Assembly: GCA_001657315.1 (NCBI GenBank)
Contig: LYSV01000041.1
Location: forward strand, 1 to 45,194
Direction: 5' to 3'
DNA length: 45,194 nt
Source of the DNA: Flammeovirgaceae bacterium BBD 1991-12
GTDB lineage: Bacteria > Bacteroidota > Bacteroidia > Cytophagales > Cyclobacteriaceae
A model generated the notes under the pieces. That model searched no databases. It worked only from the letters and a program-made list of their open reading frames with translations, and was not told the origin of the DNA. Position numbers and translations under genes: made by a program. Below are positions 20,351-28,129 of the stretch, piece after piece; position 1 is the first letter of the stretch, and every line of letters starts with the position of its first letter.

Positions 20351-21049
20351 TTACTCGTTGATCAAATTCAGAATATGGCAGGCCACAAGGCCTGCCGTTT
20401 CTGTTCTCAGCCTGCTGTTACCCAGGCTGACCTTGATCCACTTGTTTTCTATAGCTGCGTTGACCTCACTATCTGTAAAATCACCCTCCGGACCTATCAA
20501 TACGCAACATCTGGTGCCGGGAGAGGCTGTTTTACCCAGAAGCCCTGGATTTTCCGGATCTACCTGAGCTATGAATTTATTATTGGTTTTTTCGATACTT
20601 ATAAAATCTGTAAAACCGGTGGGTTTGTTGATTTTAGGTAACCGGGCCTTCAGGGACTGCTTCATCGCGGCGATGGCTTTTTTTTCAAGCCTTTCGGATT
20701 TTATTACCTTTCGTTCAGACTTATGCGATACGATAAGAGATATTTCATCAATACCTATTTCCGTTGCTTTTTCTACGAACCATTCAATGCGGTCGATGTT
20801 TTTCGTAGGAGCTATGGCAATATGAACATGGAAGTTCCGGGGAGTGTCTTCTGTTTTCGCCGTGATCTCAAATTCACATCGCTTTGGGTTCGCTGAGGTT
20901 ATACGCGCAGTGTAAAAACATCCCCTTCCATCAACCAGATTTATTTCATCGCCGGCTCTCCTGCGCAGGACTTTGATACAGTGTTTTGATTCATCCGTGT
21001 CCAGATGAAATATTCCATTTGTGATCTCCGGTTGATAGAACAGGTTCAA
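20351..21049 (-). CDS. rsmE: 16S rRNA (uracil-1498-N3)-methyltransferase RsmE
   Basis: RsmE is a SPOUT-superfamily enzyme that methylates U1498 of 16S rRNA using S-adenosylmethionine. The N-terminal PUA-like part carries HCIKVLRRRAGDEINLVDG, and the C-terminal trefoil knot shows the family motifs IGPEGDF and LGNSRLRTETAG. I place the start at the TTG at 21049 (MNLFYQPEI), because family members begin at this point and only 2 nt separate it from the stop of the upstream ACBP gene. That gives 232 residues, the usual length. The open frame extends to an ATG at 21139, but those 30 residues overlap the ACBP gene and look unrelated to RsmE. It forms an operon with ACBP and is convergent with the giant gene, 15 bp away. 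Confidence 0.93.
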   Translation of the reverse strand: MNLFYQPEITNGIFHLDTDESKHCIKVLRRRAGDEINLVDGRGCFYTARITSANPKRCEFEITAKTEDTPRNFHVHIAIAPTKNIDRIEWFVEKATEIGIDEISLIVSHKSERKVIKSERLEKKAIAAMKQSLKARLPKINKPTGFTDFISIEKTNNKFIAQVDPENPGLLGKTASPGTRCCVLIGPEGDFTDSEVNAAIENKWIKVSLGNSRLRTETAGLVACHILNLINE

Positions 21050-21051
21050 GG

Positions 21052-21309
21052 TCAGGCATATTTCTCCTGTAATCCGCGTACCAGTGAGATATACTCTTCC
21101 ATGGCTTCCTGCTTTGTCTTTCCCTTCATTTCCAACCACGCGTCGTGTTTAGCTATTGCCTTGAAGTCAAATCCACCAGGCCTTTCTTCCGCATTGTCTC
21201 CTTCGGTGGTTTGCTTGAAAAGGGCGTATAGCCTTAGAAGTTCTTCATTGGAGGGACGTCTGGTAAGCTCCCTTGATTTTTTTACAGCTTTCTCGAATTC
21301 CTGTTCCAT
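21052..21309 (-). CDS. Acyl-CoA-binding protein (ACBP)
   Basis: This 85-residue protein matches the whole ACBP fold, a four-helix bundle that binds long-chain acyl-CoA in the cytoplasm. Visible family features are LLRLYALFKQTTEGDN (residues 24-39, with the ligand-contacting Tyr and Lys), RPGGFDFKAIAKHDAW (43-58) and the final helix KQEAMEEYISLVRGL. ACBPs are universal in eukaryotes and patchy in bacteria, where Bacteroidota are among the groups that carry them. It is the first gene of a two-gene unit with rsmE. The ATG at 21309 is the only sensible start. The preceding gltA gene on the same strand is separated by a strong terminator at 21337-21367. Confidence 0.93.
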   Translation of the reverse strand: MEQEFEKAVKKSRELTRRPSNEELLRLYALFKQTTEGDNAEERPGGFDFKAIAKHDAWLEMKGKTKQEAMEEYISLVRGLQEKYA

Positions 21310-21336
21310 ATTTCACTTTCTGTATTTTGTAATAGT

Positions 21337-21367
21337 AAAAGGGCCAGGTATAAATACCCAGCCCTTT
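21337..21367 (-). terminator. Intrinsic terminator of gltA
   Basis: Read on the minus strand, the RNA folds into a 13-bp stem (AAAGGGCTGGGTA with TACCTGGCCCTTT, loop TTTA) including two adjacent G-U pairs, followed by a U-run. On the plus strand the same positions become C/A mismatches, so the stem is intact only in the gltA direction. Confidence 0.8.
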
Positions 21368-21388
21368 CTGCTGTGCACTGTATATATC

Positions 21389-22675
21389 CTATCTTTTATT
21401 AAGATCTACATAAGGTCTTAGATTTTCGCCGACATACACTTGTCTGGGCCTTCCTATTGGTTCATTGTTTCCTCTCATTTCCTTCCACTGAGCGATCCAT
21501 CCCGGGAGCCTGCCCAGTGCAAACATTACGGTGAACATATCCACAGGTATTCCCAATGCCCGGTAAATGATACCGGAATAAAAATCCACATTGGGGTACA
21601 ATTTTCTTTCCACAAAGTAATCGTCGTTAAGGGCAACATGTTCCAGCCCTTTGGCTATGTCCAGTACAGGATCATTGATGCCCAGTTTTTCAAGAACATC
21701 ATCTGCTGCCTTTTTGATGATCCTTGCTCTGGGATCAAAGTTCTTGTATACCCTATGACCAAAACCCATGAGCCGGAAGGGATCGTTTTTGTCCTTGGCC
21801 TTGTCCATCCACTTTCTGGTATCACCGCCATCTTTCCTGATGTTTTCCAGCATGTTAATAACAGCTGAGTTGGCGCCTCCGTGCAGTGGCCCCCAAAGCG
21901 CATTGATGCCGGCAGAAAGTGAGGCATACAGGCTGGCCTGTGATGAGCCCACAATACGTACAGTAGAGGTAGAGCAGTTCTGCTCATGGTCAGCATGAAG
22001 AATAAGCAACTTATCCAAAGCGCCGGACACTACAGGATCTATCTCATAGCCTGCTGCGGGTAGGGCAAACATCATTTTCAGGAAGTTTGAGCAGTAATCC
22101 AGATTGTTATCGGGATAATTTACCGGATGTCCGATCTCATTTTTATAAGCCCATGCAGCAAAGGTTGGCATTTTGGCCAGGATCCGTATGATGCTCAAAT
22201 TCACAGCCTCACTGGACCGATTGGGGTCCAGTGACTCAGGATAGAACGCCGTAAGCGATGTTACCAGAGAGGACAAAACCCCCATGGGGTGAGCATTGGA
22301 AGGAAAACCTTCCAGAATTTTCTTTATGTCCTCGTGAACAAGAGTATGGTATCTTACATCATATTCAAATTGAGTGAACTCTTCCTTTGTTGGGAGCTCT
22401 CCGTAAATGAGCAGATATGCTACCTCCAGAAAACTGGATTTTTCAGCCAGTTCCTCAATTGAATACCCTCTGTATCTCAATATGCCTTTTTCCCCATCAA
22501 GGAAAGTAATGGCGCTCTTGGTCGAACCTGTGTTTTTGTAACCAGGGTCAATGGTGATGACACCTGTTTCTCCCCGAAGGCCGCCGATATCAAACGCTTT
22601 TTCATTTTCTGTTCCCTCGATTATGGGGAGGTTGTAGGTTTTGCCGTCAATCTTGAGTTCAGCCGAATCAGACAT
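21389..22675 (-). CDS. gltA: Citrate synthase
   Basis: This 428-residue type II citrate synthase condenses acetyl-CoA with oxaloacetate at the entry of the TCA cycle. The catalytic residues are present: His265 in WGPLHGGANS, His307 in GFGHRVYKNFDPRA and Asp364 in YPNVDFYSGI. HADHEQNCSTSTVR (227-240) is also conserved. The N-terminal 60 residues include the beta-rich domain typical of hexameric NADH-sensitive or Gram-negative forms, and the length agrees with that group. It is a single gene with its own terminator. It sits between the prohibitin-like gene and ACBP. Confidence 0.97.
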   Translation of the reverse strand: MSDSAELKIDGKTYNLPIIEGTENEKAFDIGGLRGETGVITIDPGYKNTGSTKSAITFLDGEKGILRYRGYSIEELAEKSSFLEVAYLLIYGELPTKEEFTQFEYDVRYHTLVHEDIKKILEGFPSNAHPMGVLSSLVTSLTAFYPESLDPNRSSEAVNLSIIRILAKMPTFAAWAYKNEIGHPVNYPDNNLDYCSNFLKMMFALPAAGYEIDPVVSGALDKLLILHADHEQNCSTSTVRIVGSSQASLYASLSAGINALWGPLHGGANSAVINMLENIRKDGGDTRKWMDKAKDKNDPFRLMGFGHRVYKNFDPRARIIKKAADDVLEKLGINDPVLDIAKGLEHVALNDDYFVERKLYPNVDFYSGIIYRALGIPVDMFTVMFALGRLPGWIAQWKEMRGNNEPIGRPRQVYVGENLRPYVDLNKR

Positions 22676-22759
22676 ATGGAGTATTTAAATTTTATATTTT
22701 GTTGAATAATGGATCGTGAAATTAGGCAAAAATTGCTTTAATTAAAACCACCGTATTTT

Positions 22760-23578
22760 CTAATTGTTCCCTAAAATTAACGGCATCCCGTCTTTTCCGC
22801 TTCCTACCACCACAACTTTACTGTTTGGTGATTTTGAAAGCTCCAGAGTGGCTTCTATGCCCCGCATTTTTAAGAGTTTATCGGTCAGACTGTTATTGAC
22901 AATATTGTTCGCTGTAGCTTCTCCCTGGGCTGCAATTCTCTTTCTTTCCGCCTCACTTTTTTCCTTTTCAAGTCTGAACTGATAGGCCAGGGCTTCCTGC
23001 TCCTGCTTCAGCTTGTTTTCAATGGCCAGTTTGATCTGCTCGGGCAGGTTGATCGACCTTATCAGCAGAGCTTTCATTTGAATATTGTTCTGCTCCAGGG
23101 TATTTTCAGTTTCCTTCTTTATACCTGCTTCGACTTCCGCCCGTTTGGTAGAATAGATCTCTTCTGCAGTGAAACGTCCCATGACCTGCCTCACGGCCGA
23201 GCGGACCTCCGGAATGACCAGCTTATTCACATACCCTTTGCCAAAGTTTTCATGCAGGTAGCCGATCTGTTGGTAGATAGGATGGAACCTTACGGTTACA
23301 TCTACATTTATGGAAAGTCCATTCTTGTCCAGGACATCCATTTTTTCTTCTGCTGTATTTTCCTTTACGTCGTACCTGTGCAGATCATTCCATGGAGCCT
23401 TAAAATTGAATCCCTGGCCTATAACATTTTCCTTGTCCAGTCCACCGCTAAATTTTTTGAAGATTACGGCTCTTTCGCCGGCATTGATGGTGTAGAACAT
23501 ACTGGATGATAATCCAAACAATACGATCAGCGCTATGGCTACTATTATAATAAGAGGTAAAAATTTCCTGTTATCCAT
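22760..23578 (-). CDS. Prohibitin-like SPFH/Band 7 membrane protein
   Basis: This 272-residue protein has one N-terminal membrane helix (residues 6-25) followed by a complete SPFH (Band 7) domain: TINAGERAVIFKKFSGGLDKE, GINFKAPW-like GFNFKAPWNDLHRYDVK, then DVTVRFHPIYQQIGYLHENFG. A long helical segment follows (EQIKLAIENKLKQEQEALAY, EKEKSEAERKRIAAQGEA). The order and length match prohibitins. Bacterial prohibitin-like proteins form large membrane-bound rings, often tied to AAA proteases such as FtsH or to membrane microdomains; no partner gene is adjacent. A -7 box at 23633-23640 lies about 50 nt upstream. Confidence 0.93.
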   Translation of the reverse strand: MDNRKFLPLIIIVAIALIVLFGLSSSMFYTINAGERAVIFKKFSGGLDKENVIGQGFNFKAPWNDLHRYDVKENTAEEKMDVLDKNGLSINVDVTVRFHPIYQQIGYLHENFGKGYVNKLVIPEVRSAVRQVMGRFTAEEIYSTKRAEVEAGIKKETENTLEQNNIQMKALLIRSINLPEQIKLAIENKLKQEQEALAYQFRLEKEKSEAERKRIAAQGEATANNIVNNSLTDKLLKMRGIEATLELSKSPNSKVVVVGSGKDGMPLILGNN

Positions 23579-23889
23579 TTCTTTATGGTTTAATGAGTTG
23601 TTTTAACAGTACACTTTTTCAGTGCTACTTTGCAAATATATATTGATTTTGATCTCCAAGTGGATTTCATAAATGCCTCTACTCAATAATGATATACGAA
23701 AAATCGCTTTGCAGTGTGCCGGACAGGCATGCTTTCTAATGTTAATGCTACAGATCCCGGTTGTGATTCACTTCTCTTAATAATGACAAAGCTCCGGGAG
23801 TTGATGATTGCATATCTTTCGTTTTTCTCTACAGTAAGAATAAAATAGTCTGGCCGAATGTTCCTGTTTTGATGAGCTCGTTCAGAAAT
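23579..23889. other. Intergenic region between SPFH and TPR genes
   Basis: The 311 bp carry the SPFH gene promoter near 23633-23660. A 36-codon plus-strand frame from about 23673 has no supporting signal. Nothing else is recognised. Confidence 0.4.
23633..23640 (-). promoter_or_regulatory. Bacteroidota -7 box of the prohibitin-like gene
   Basis: Read on the minus strand this is TATATTTG, a perfect TAnnTTTG. A CTTG on the same strand lies about 16 bp upstream, slightly closer than the usual 18-19 bp. The predicted leader is about 50 nt. Confidence 0.55.
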
Positions 23890-24843
23890 TTACTTTGAAT
23901 CACAAACACGCCTGACCTTGTCATAATCTTCATAATACCCGAGATTACCCGCACTTTCCCAATCTTCACAGGCACCTTCCTTGTTCCCCATTTCATATTT
24001 GCAATTTCCACGGGCTGAATAATAGTATCCGTCTTCGCTGTTCAGCACTATGGCCGTATTGTAATCTTCCAACGCCTTTTCCAGCTCCGCTTTGGCCTTA
24101 TAGGACTGTGCACGATAAAAGTAGCTGTCAGCATTCTGATAATTTTTGATGATGGCTACATTATACATATAAATAGCAGAATCATAGTGGCCCTGATCCT
24201 GGAATACGTTGCCTTTATAGAAGTAGTAGCCATAGAAATCCGGATTGCTTTTGATCAGGTTGGAAACGGACTCAAGCGCTTTCAGGTACTGCCGGGCCTC
24301 ATAGAGGGCAATAAACCTGTAGTAATAATACTTTTCCTCCAGGGGTTTGAGCTTGAGAGCCATATCATAGTCCTCAACAGCTCCATCAAAATCTCCCAGC
24401 TCGTATTTCATTTTTCCCCGTAAAATGTAGGAATAGGCACTGGTATCTGTTGGGTTTTCAATGATATAATTGGAGAAAGCGGTGAGTGCCTTGTCAAGAT
24501 TACCCTGATTGCGCCAGGCAAAGCCTTTGTACATCCATATGATATCCAGCCCGGGATCCAGTGCATACGCTTTGTCAAAATCTCTTATAGCCCTTTGATA
24601 ATTGGCTTTTTTGAAAAATATGATCCCACGGTGAAAAAAGGCATCCTTATAGGTGGAGTCCTTTTCGATGCACTGTGTCAACAGGTCCAGGGCCCCGTCC
24701 ATGTCAGTATTGATGTGATAATAGCCCCGAAAAAAGAGCTTTTCTGCAGATTCCTGCGCCCGCACGGTTTTGATAGCTGAAGCTAAAAAAAACAATACAA
24801 CAAAAGTGTATCGAAAAGCATGATATTCAGGTGATTGGCTCAA
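23890..24843 (-). CDS. Secreted TPR-repeat protein
   Basis: This 317-residue protein has an N-terminal hydrophobic signal (YTFVVLFFLASAIKTVRAQ) and seven or so tandem tetratricopeptide repeats covering the rest. Examples are KDAFFHRGIIFFKKANYQRAIRDFDKA, SAYSYILRGKMKYELGDFDGAVEDYDMAL-type units and the last one ending NKEGACEDWESAGNLG, a classic terminal TPR cap. TPRs make protein-protein contacts; the partner is unknown. The frame has no ATG before the signal peptide, so the start is taken at the TTG at 24843, just 10 codons after an in-frame stop. Start confidence is therefore moderate. It is a single gene, divergent from rpoD. Confidence 0.87.
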   Translation of the reverse strand: MSQSPEYHAFRYTFVVLFFLASAIKTVRAQESAEKLFFRGYYHINTDMDGALDLLTQCIEKDSTYKDAFFHRGIIFFKKANYQRAIRDFDKAYALDPGLDIIWMYKGFAWRNQGNLDKALTAFSNYIIENPTDTSAYSYILRGKMKYELGDFDGAVEDYDMALKLKPLEEKYYYYRFIALYEARQYLKALESVSNLIKSNPDFYGYYFYKGNVFQDQGHYDSAIYMYNVAIIKNYQNADSYFYRAQSYKAKAELEKALEDYNTAIVLNSEDGYYYSARGNCKYEMGNKEGACEDWESAGNLGYYEDYDKVRRVCDSK

Positions 24844-25090
24844 TTTGATGATTAACTGACCGTTTAATTAATAAAATAATTCTTACCGCATTCAATTTTT
24901 TTTTGTATAATGCGAGATTTCCTGAAAATCGCTGCTAAACCGCAATTTTAGTAATAATTTTTAGGTTTTAGAATGAAATTATTTCAAAAATATTTCAAAA
25001 AAAAATAATAAGGGAACGAATTGACGTTTATTTTGTTAATATGAATTGGGAATGCTAATAACCAAAATTATATAGAGGTAAAAAAGGAGA

Positions 25091-25960
25091 ATGAGACAAC
25101 TTAAGATTACACAGTCTATCACTAACAGGGACAGTAGGACCCTGGAAAAGTATTTCAATGAAATTTCTAAAGATGAGCTTTTAACGCCGGAGGAAGAGGT
25201 AGATCTGGCTCAGAGGATCAGAGAAGGTGATGATGCAGCGCTCGAAAAGCTTGTAAAGGCTAATTTAAGGTTTGTCGTATCTGTGGCCAAGCAGTATCAC
25301 TATTCCAACAAGATCCCGTTAAATGATCTGATCAATGAGGGTAACCTTGGTTTGGTAAAGGCAGCCAAGCGATTTGACGAAAAAAGAGGATTTAAATTTA
25401 TATCATACGCCGTCTGGTGGATAAGACAGTCAATTATACAGGCTCTTGCCGAACACTCAAGGATCGTAAGGATACCCTCCAATAAGATCGGAGCCCTGTC
25501 TAAAATTGATCAGGCGTCTTCTGTGCTGGAGCAGCAGTATGAGCGGGAACCTACGGATGAGGAGTTGGCCGAATTGCTGGATATGTCCGTTGATGAAGTA
25601 CGTACAACAGTAAGGTCTCAGACCAAGCAGGTTTCCATTGATAAGCCTTTTTCTGAAGACGAGGGAAGTTCCTTGCTGGATGTGATGGAAGATGAAGACA
25701 GCAATCAGGTGAACGATATTGTTTACAAGGATTCGCTGAAAAGGGAAGTAAGCCGATTGCTCTCCACTCTTACGGAAAGAGAAAGAACGGTGATCAATCA
25801 GTATTTTGGGTTGAGTGAGAGCCCCAGCCTGTCACTGGAAGATATTGGCGAAAACCTGGGACTTACCAGAGAAAGAGTTCGTCAGATAAAGGAGAAAGCG
25901 TTAAGGAAACTTTCGAAGAATCCTAAGAATGAGTTACTGATCCCTTATCTGGCTAATTAA
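25091..25960 (+). CDS. rpoD: Primary RNA polymerase sigma factor RpoD/SigA (short Bacteroidota type)
   Basis: This 289-residue group 1 sigma factor lacks region 1.1, as in other Bacteroidota. Region 1.2 starts near residue 12 (NRDSRTLEKYFNEISKDELLTPEEE), region 2 holds the core-binding and -10-melting motif (NLRFVVSVAKQY, NEGNLGLVKAAKRFDEKRGFKFISYAVWWIRQSI), region 3 follows (RIPSNKIGALSKI) and region 4.2 ends with the helix-turn-helix SLEDIGENLGLTRERVRQIKEKALRKL. The acidic linker SEDEGSSLLDVMEDED is typical. It directs RNA polymerase to TTTG/TAnnTTTG promoters of the kind seen elsewhere in this window. It is monocistronic, with a strong terminator at 25988-26016. The 247-bp upstream region is extremely AT-rich (poly-A tracts at 24988-25010). 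Confidence 0.97.
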   Translation: MRQLKITQSITNRDSRTLEKYFNEISKDELLTPEEEVDLAQRIREGDDAALEKLVKANLRFVVSVAKQYHYSNKIPLNDLINEGNLGLVKAAKRFDEKRGFKFISYAVWWIRQSIIQALAEHSRIVRIPSNKIGALSKIDQASSVLEQQYEREPTDEELAELLDMSVDEVRTTVRSQTKQVSIDKPFSEDEGSSLLDVMEDEDSNQVNDIVYKDSLKREVSRLLSTLTERERTVINQYFGLSESPSLSLEDIGENLGLTRERVRQIKEKALRKLSKNPKNELLIPYLAN

Positions 25961-25987
25961 GGAAACACGATCTTTATTATACAAGCG

Positions 25988-26016
25988 AGGCCGTCCCTAT
26001 GGGGCGGTCTTTTTTT
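25988..26016 (+). terminator. Rho-independent terminator of rpoD
   Basis: A 10-bp stem (A at 25988 plus GGCCGTCCC pairing with GGGGCGGTC and T, including two G-U pairs) with loop TAT is followed by a run of seven T (26010-26016). It lies 28 bp past the rpoD stop. Confidence 0.9.
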
Positions 26017-26191
26017 ATGATCGTGTTATACAGTTACTTTTGATTCTTTTTTATTTCACGCAGGTTTTTATTAGTGGAACAGGCCATCCGGAGGGATGAA
26101 GTACCTGCGAAAGAAAACTGAAAGGAATATTCTACCTCATTGATGAATAGAGACCTCTGTCACAGTTTGCCCGGGCTGGATATGGAACTTC

Positions 26192-26761
26192 CTACGAACT
26201 TCTAATCTCTTCCAGCTTATTGATCTGTGTTTGGAGTTCCCTGCGGAGCTTCATTTGTTTTTCGAGGGCGTCCTTTTTGTAATTCTCGTATTCAGCATTC
26301 AGTTTGGTAAACTCCTGCACCTTCTTGCGTGCTGTGGCTATGCTGGTTTTAAACCGGCCATAAAGGAAAACCAGAGCCGCTGCCAGCAGAGCAAGTATTG
26401 TAAAGCTAATAGCCAGATAAGCTTCCTTGAACATGCCTATGCCCAGCACGGAAATATGGGTGGCGTCATATCCCAGTTCAGCTATTTCTTCATCCTTACC
26501 TGCGATCGTATTGTCTCTGGCAGTTATTTCCGATTGCTGCTTTTCAATAGTACGGTATGTCTCGGACAGCTCTGTCCTGACTGCATTTGCAGAATCCCTG
26601 ACCACCCCCCAAAAGGCGTTCAGGTCCGATTGTTTTATCACCTTGTAAACCTTGTACGTCTCCGCATTGTCCCTTAACTCATTAAATTGATCATCCAGCG
26701 TCTGCGCATAAATGCCGATCGAGGCCCCGAAAAGAAAAAGAAGTAATGTTAATATTTTCAT
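26192..26761 (-). CDS. Membrane-anchored coiled-coil protein of unknown function
   Basis: This 189-residue protein has a signal peptide (residues 1-19, ending IYAQ), a coiled coil from about 55 to 95 (TYRTIEKQQSEITARDNTIAGKDEEI split by short breaks), one membrane helix around residues 113-135 (EAYLAISFTILALLAAALVFLYG) and a second, highly charged coiled coil at 145-187 (KLNAEYENYKKDALEKQ). The topology would place the first coil in the periplasm and the second in the cytoplasm. I know similar small proteins in Bacteroidota genomes but no function. It is divergent from ppa with 156 bp between starts. Confidence 0.85.
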   Translation of the reverse strand: MKILTLLLFLFGASIGIYAQTLDDQFNELRDNAETYKVYKVIKQSDLNAFWGVVRDSANAVRTELSETYRTIEKQQSEITARDNTIAGKDEEIAELGYDATHISVLGIGMFKEAYLAISFTILALLAAALVFLYGRFKTSIATARKKVQEFTKLNAEYENYKKDALEKQMKLRRELQTQINKLEEIRSS

Positions 26762-26917
26762 GGTGGTGTTTTTTATCAGTTTTGTACTCTAAATTTAAGC
26801 CAACTTACAGAGTAGCGTTAGCACGTTTATTTGAATCAAAATTAAATTCGATAAGAGGTCAGTTTAATCGTTTTTCTACGGAAAGACTATCACTAACCAC
26901 CTTTAAGATAACCAATT

Positions 26918-27553
26918 ATGACAAAATTATCTGTAAACAGATACATGGCCCATCCATGGCATGGCATATCTTCCGGGGCGGACACCCCGAAGGTCGTAAA
27001 TGCCTTCATAGAAATGACACCCTCCGATGGGGTCAAATATGAAATAGACAAGGAAACAGGCTTTCTGAAGGTGGACAGGCCCCAGAAATTCTCAAATATC
27101 GTTCCCGCTCTTTACGGGTTCATCCCCCGCACCTACTGTCATGACAAGGTTGCCGAATTCTGCAATCTAAAAACAGGCAGAACAGATATCACAGGTGATC
27201 AGGACCCGGTAGATATTTGCGTACTCACCGAAAGGAATATAACCCACGGCAATATTCTGGTCCCCGCTATCCCTATTGGTGGCTTTAGAATGATCGATGA
27301 CGGTGAGGCAGATGATAAAATAGTAGCTATCCTGCAGGGTGATGAAGTTTTTGATCAATGGAGGTCTATCGGGGATTGCCCTAAAGCCCTTATCAACAGG
27401 TTGAAGCATTATTTTTTAACGTATAAGGAGATGCCCGGTGACCAACCGGTCAAAAAAATTGAGATTACCGACATATACGACAAGGACGAAGCCTATGAGG
27501 TGATAAACAGAAGTCGTGAAGACTACGCGGACAATTACAGTATTGGAGTATAA
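26918..27553 (+). CDS. ppa: Inorganic pyrophosphatase (family I)
   Basis: This 211-residue soluble pyrophosphatase hydrolyses PPi to two phosphates, pulling biosynthetic reactions forward. Active-site elements are present: EIDKETGFLKVDRP (Lys and Arg contacts to phosphate), YGFIPRTYC, and the metal-binding DQDPVDICVL with its three Asp residues (one further in GGFRMIDDGEADDKI). KHYFLTYKE near the C-terminus is also conserved. The start at 26918 gives MTKLSVNRYMAHPWHG, in keeping with the longer Bacteroidota type whose N-terminus runs into HPWHGI. It seems monocistronic. A weak hairpin lies 40 bp past the stop. Confidence 0.95.
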   Translation: MTKLSVNRYMAHPWHGISSGADTPKVVNAFIEMTPSDGVKYEIDKETGFLKVDRPQKFSNIVPALYGFIPRTYCHDKVAEFCNLKTGRTDITGDQDPVDICVLTERNITHGNILVPAIPIGGFRMIDDGEADDKIVAILQGDEVFDQWRSIGDCPKALINRLKHYFLTYKEMPGDQPVKKIEITDIYDKDEAYEVINRSREDYADNYSIGV

Positions 27554-27591
27554 GACAGACCCAACAGCTTACGGTGCAGACCTGAGGATAC

Positions 27592-27613
27592 AACTACCGG
27601 GTTGCTGGTAGTT
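27592..27613 (+). terminator. Weak hairpin downstream of ppa
   Basis: AACTACC (27592-27598) and GGTAGTT (27607-27613) form a 7-bp stem with an 8-nt loop. No T-run follows directly, so it may be a processing or stabilising hairpin rather than a true terminator. Confidence 0.35.
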
Positions 27614-27663
27614 AAGGGGTAAAAGGGCTTTTAAACAATGGAAACCTGGGTGTTGACCCACCT

Positions 27664-27810
27664 TTATTTCCTTTGCATAGCAATTTCATTGGCAGTCTTC
27701 TGAAGTTGCAGGTAGGCTGCCACTCTCTGCATTTGCTTTTCTATCTCCTCCGTAGTAATTGCGCTACTCTTACGCATCCTTTTGAATTTTTTTCTGATGT
27801 CAATGATCAT
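27664..27810 (-). CDS. Small basic helical protein, 48 residues, unknown function
   Basis: ATG at 27810, TAA at 27664-27666. The protein starts MIIDIRKKFKRMRKSS and continues into a probable amphipathic helix (ITTEEIEKQMQRVAAYL, then QLQKTANEIAMQRK). It is strongly basic at the N-terminus and has no cysteine or membrane segment. There is no Shine-Dalgarno sequence, but the upstream bases are A-rich, which is normal in Bacteroidota. The composition reads like a real protein rather than noise; I do not recognise a family. It stands alone between ppa and the usp-ccoI operon. Confidence 0.45.
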   Translation of the reverse strand: MIIDIRKKFKRMRKSSAITTEEIEKQMQRVAAYLQLQKTANEIAMQRK

Positions 27811-28067
27811 AATTGCTGCTTTATGTTTTTATTGTATTTAACGTAAAAGAGTAGTCCACTTGTTCAGCATTTGGTAGGTTTTATCACTAACTTTTTTGAT
27901 GACTGGTTCAGGACTGGCATTATGGGTCGTTTCAGCCACCACGCTTTGTATGTTTTTCTGTTTTCAATGCACAACATTCTGCAGAAATATGGTTCCGGAA
28001 ATGTGAGGAATACAAAAAATAATGAACAAGCCACAGGTCAAAAAGATGACCTATGTCAGATGGGCAC

Positions 28068-28081
28068 TTGATACCTGTCAT
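28068..28081 (+). promoter_or_regulatory. Candidate FNR/CRP-type operator upstream of usp-ccoI-ccoS
   Basis: TTGAT-ACCT-GTCAT matches the FNR consensus TTGAT-N4-ATCAA at 8 of 10 positions. Its centre (28074.5) lies 29.5 bp before the -7 box, i.e. near -41.5 relative to the predicted start, the class II activator position. Similar sites precede hemN and ccoNO. Confidence 0.5.
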
Positions 28082-28103
28082 TAGAGGTTAACCCGATCAA
28101 AAA

Positions 28104-28111
28104 TAGTTTTG
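28104..28111 (+). promoter_or_regulatory. Bacteroidota -7 box of the usp-ccoI-ccoS operon
   Basis: TAGTTTTG, a full match to TAnnTTTG, 18 nt before the usp ATG (28130). No good -33 TTTG is present at the expected distance, as expected for an activator-dependent promoter. Confidence 0.6.
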
Positions 28112-28129
28112 GAATAAACTGAAAGAGAT

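Larger units (their letters stand above)
27811..28129. other. Intergenic region upstream of usp-ccoI-ccoS
   Basis: The 319 bp contain the FNR-like site at 28068-28081 and the -7 box at 28104-28111. A 66-codon plus-strand frame (27871-28071) looks non-coding. Nothing else is seen. Confidence 0.5.

Noticed and set aside
24961-25090. Promoter of rpoD at TTATTTTG (25028-25035)
   Set aside because: One of six consensus positions fails and no TTTG lies at the right distance in the poly-A tract; not strong enough to list.
27871-28071. 66-codon plus-strand frame upstream of usp
   Set aside because: It has no ribosome-binding signal or family pattern, its end covers the FNR-like site, and the second half (NTKNNEQATGQKDD) looks like unselected sequence.
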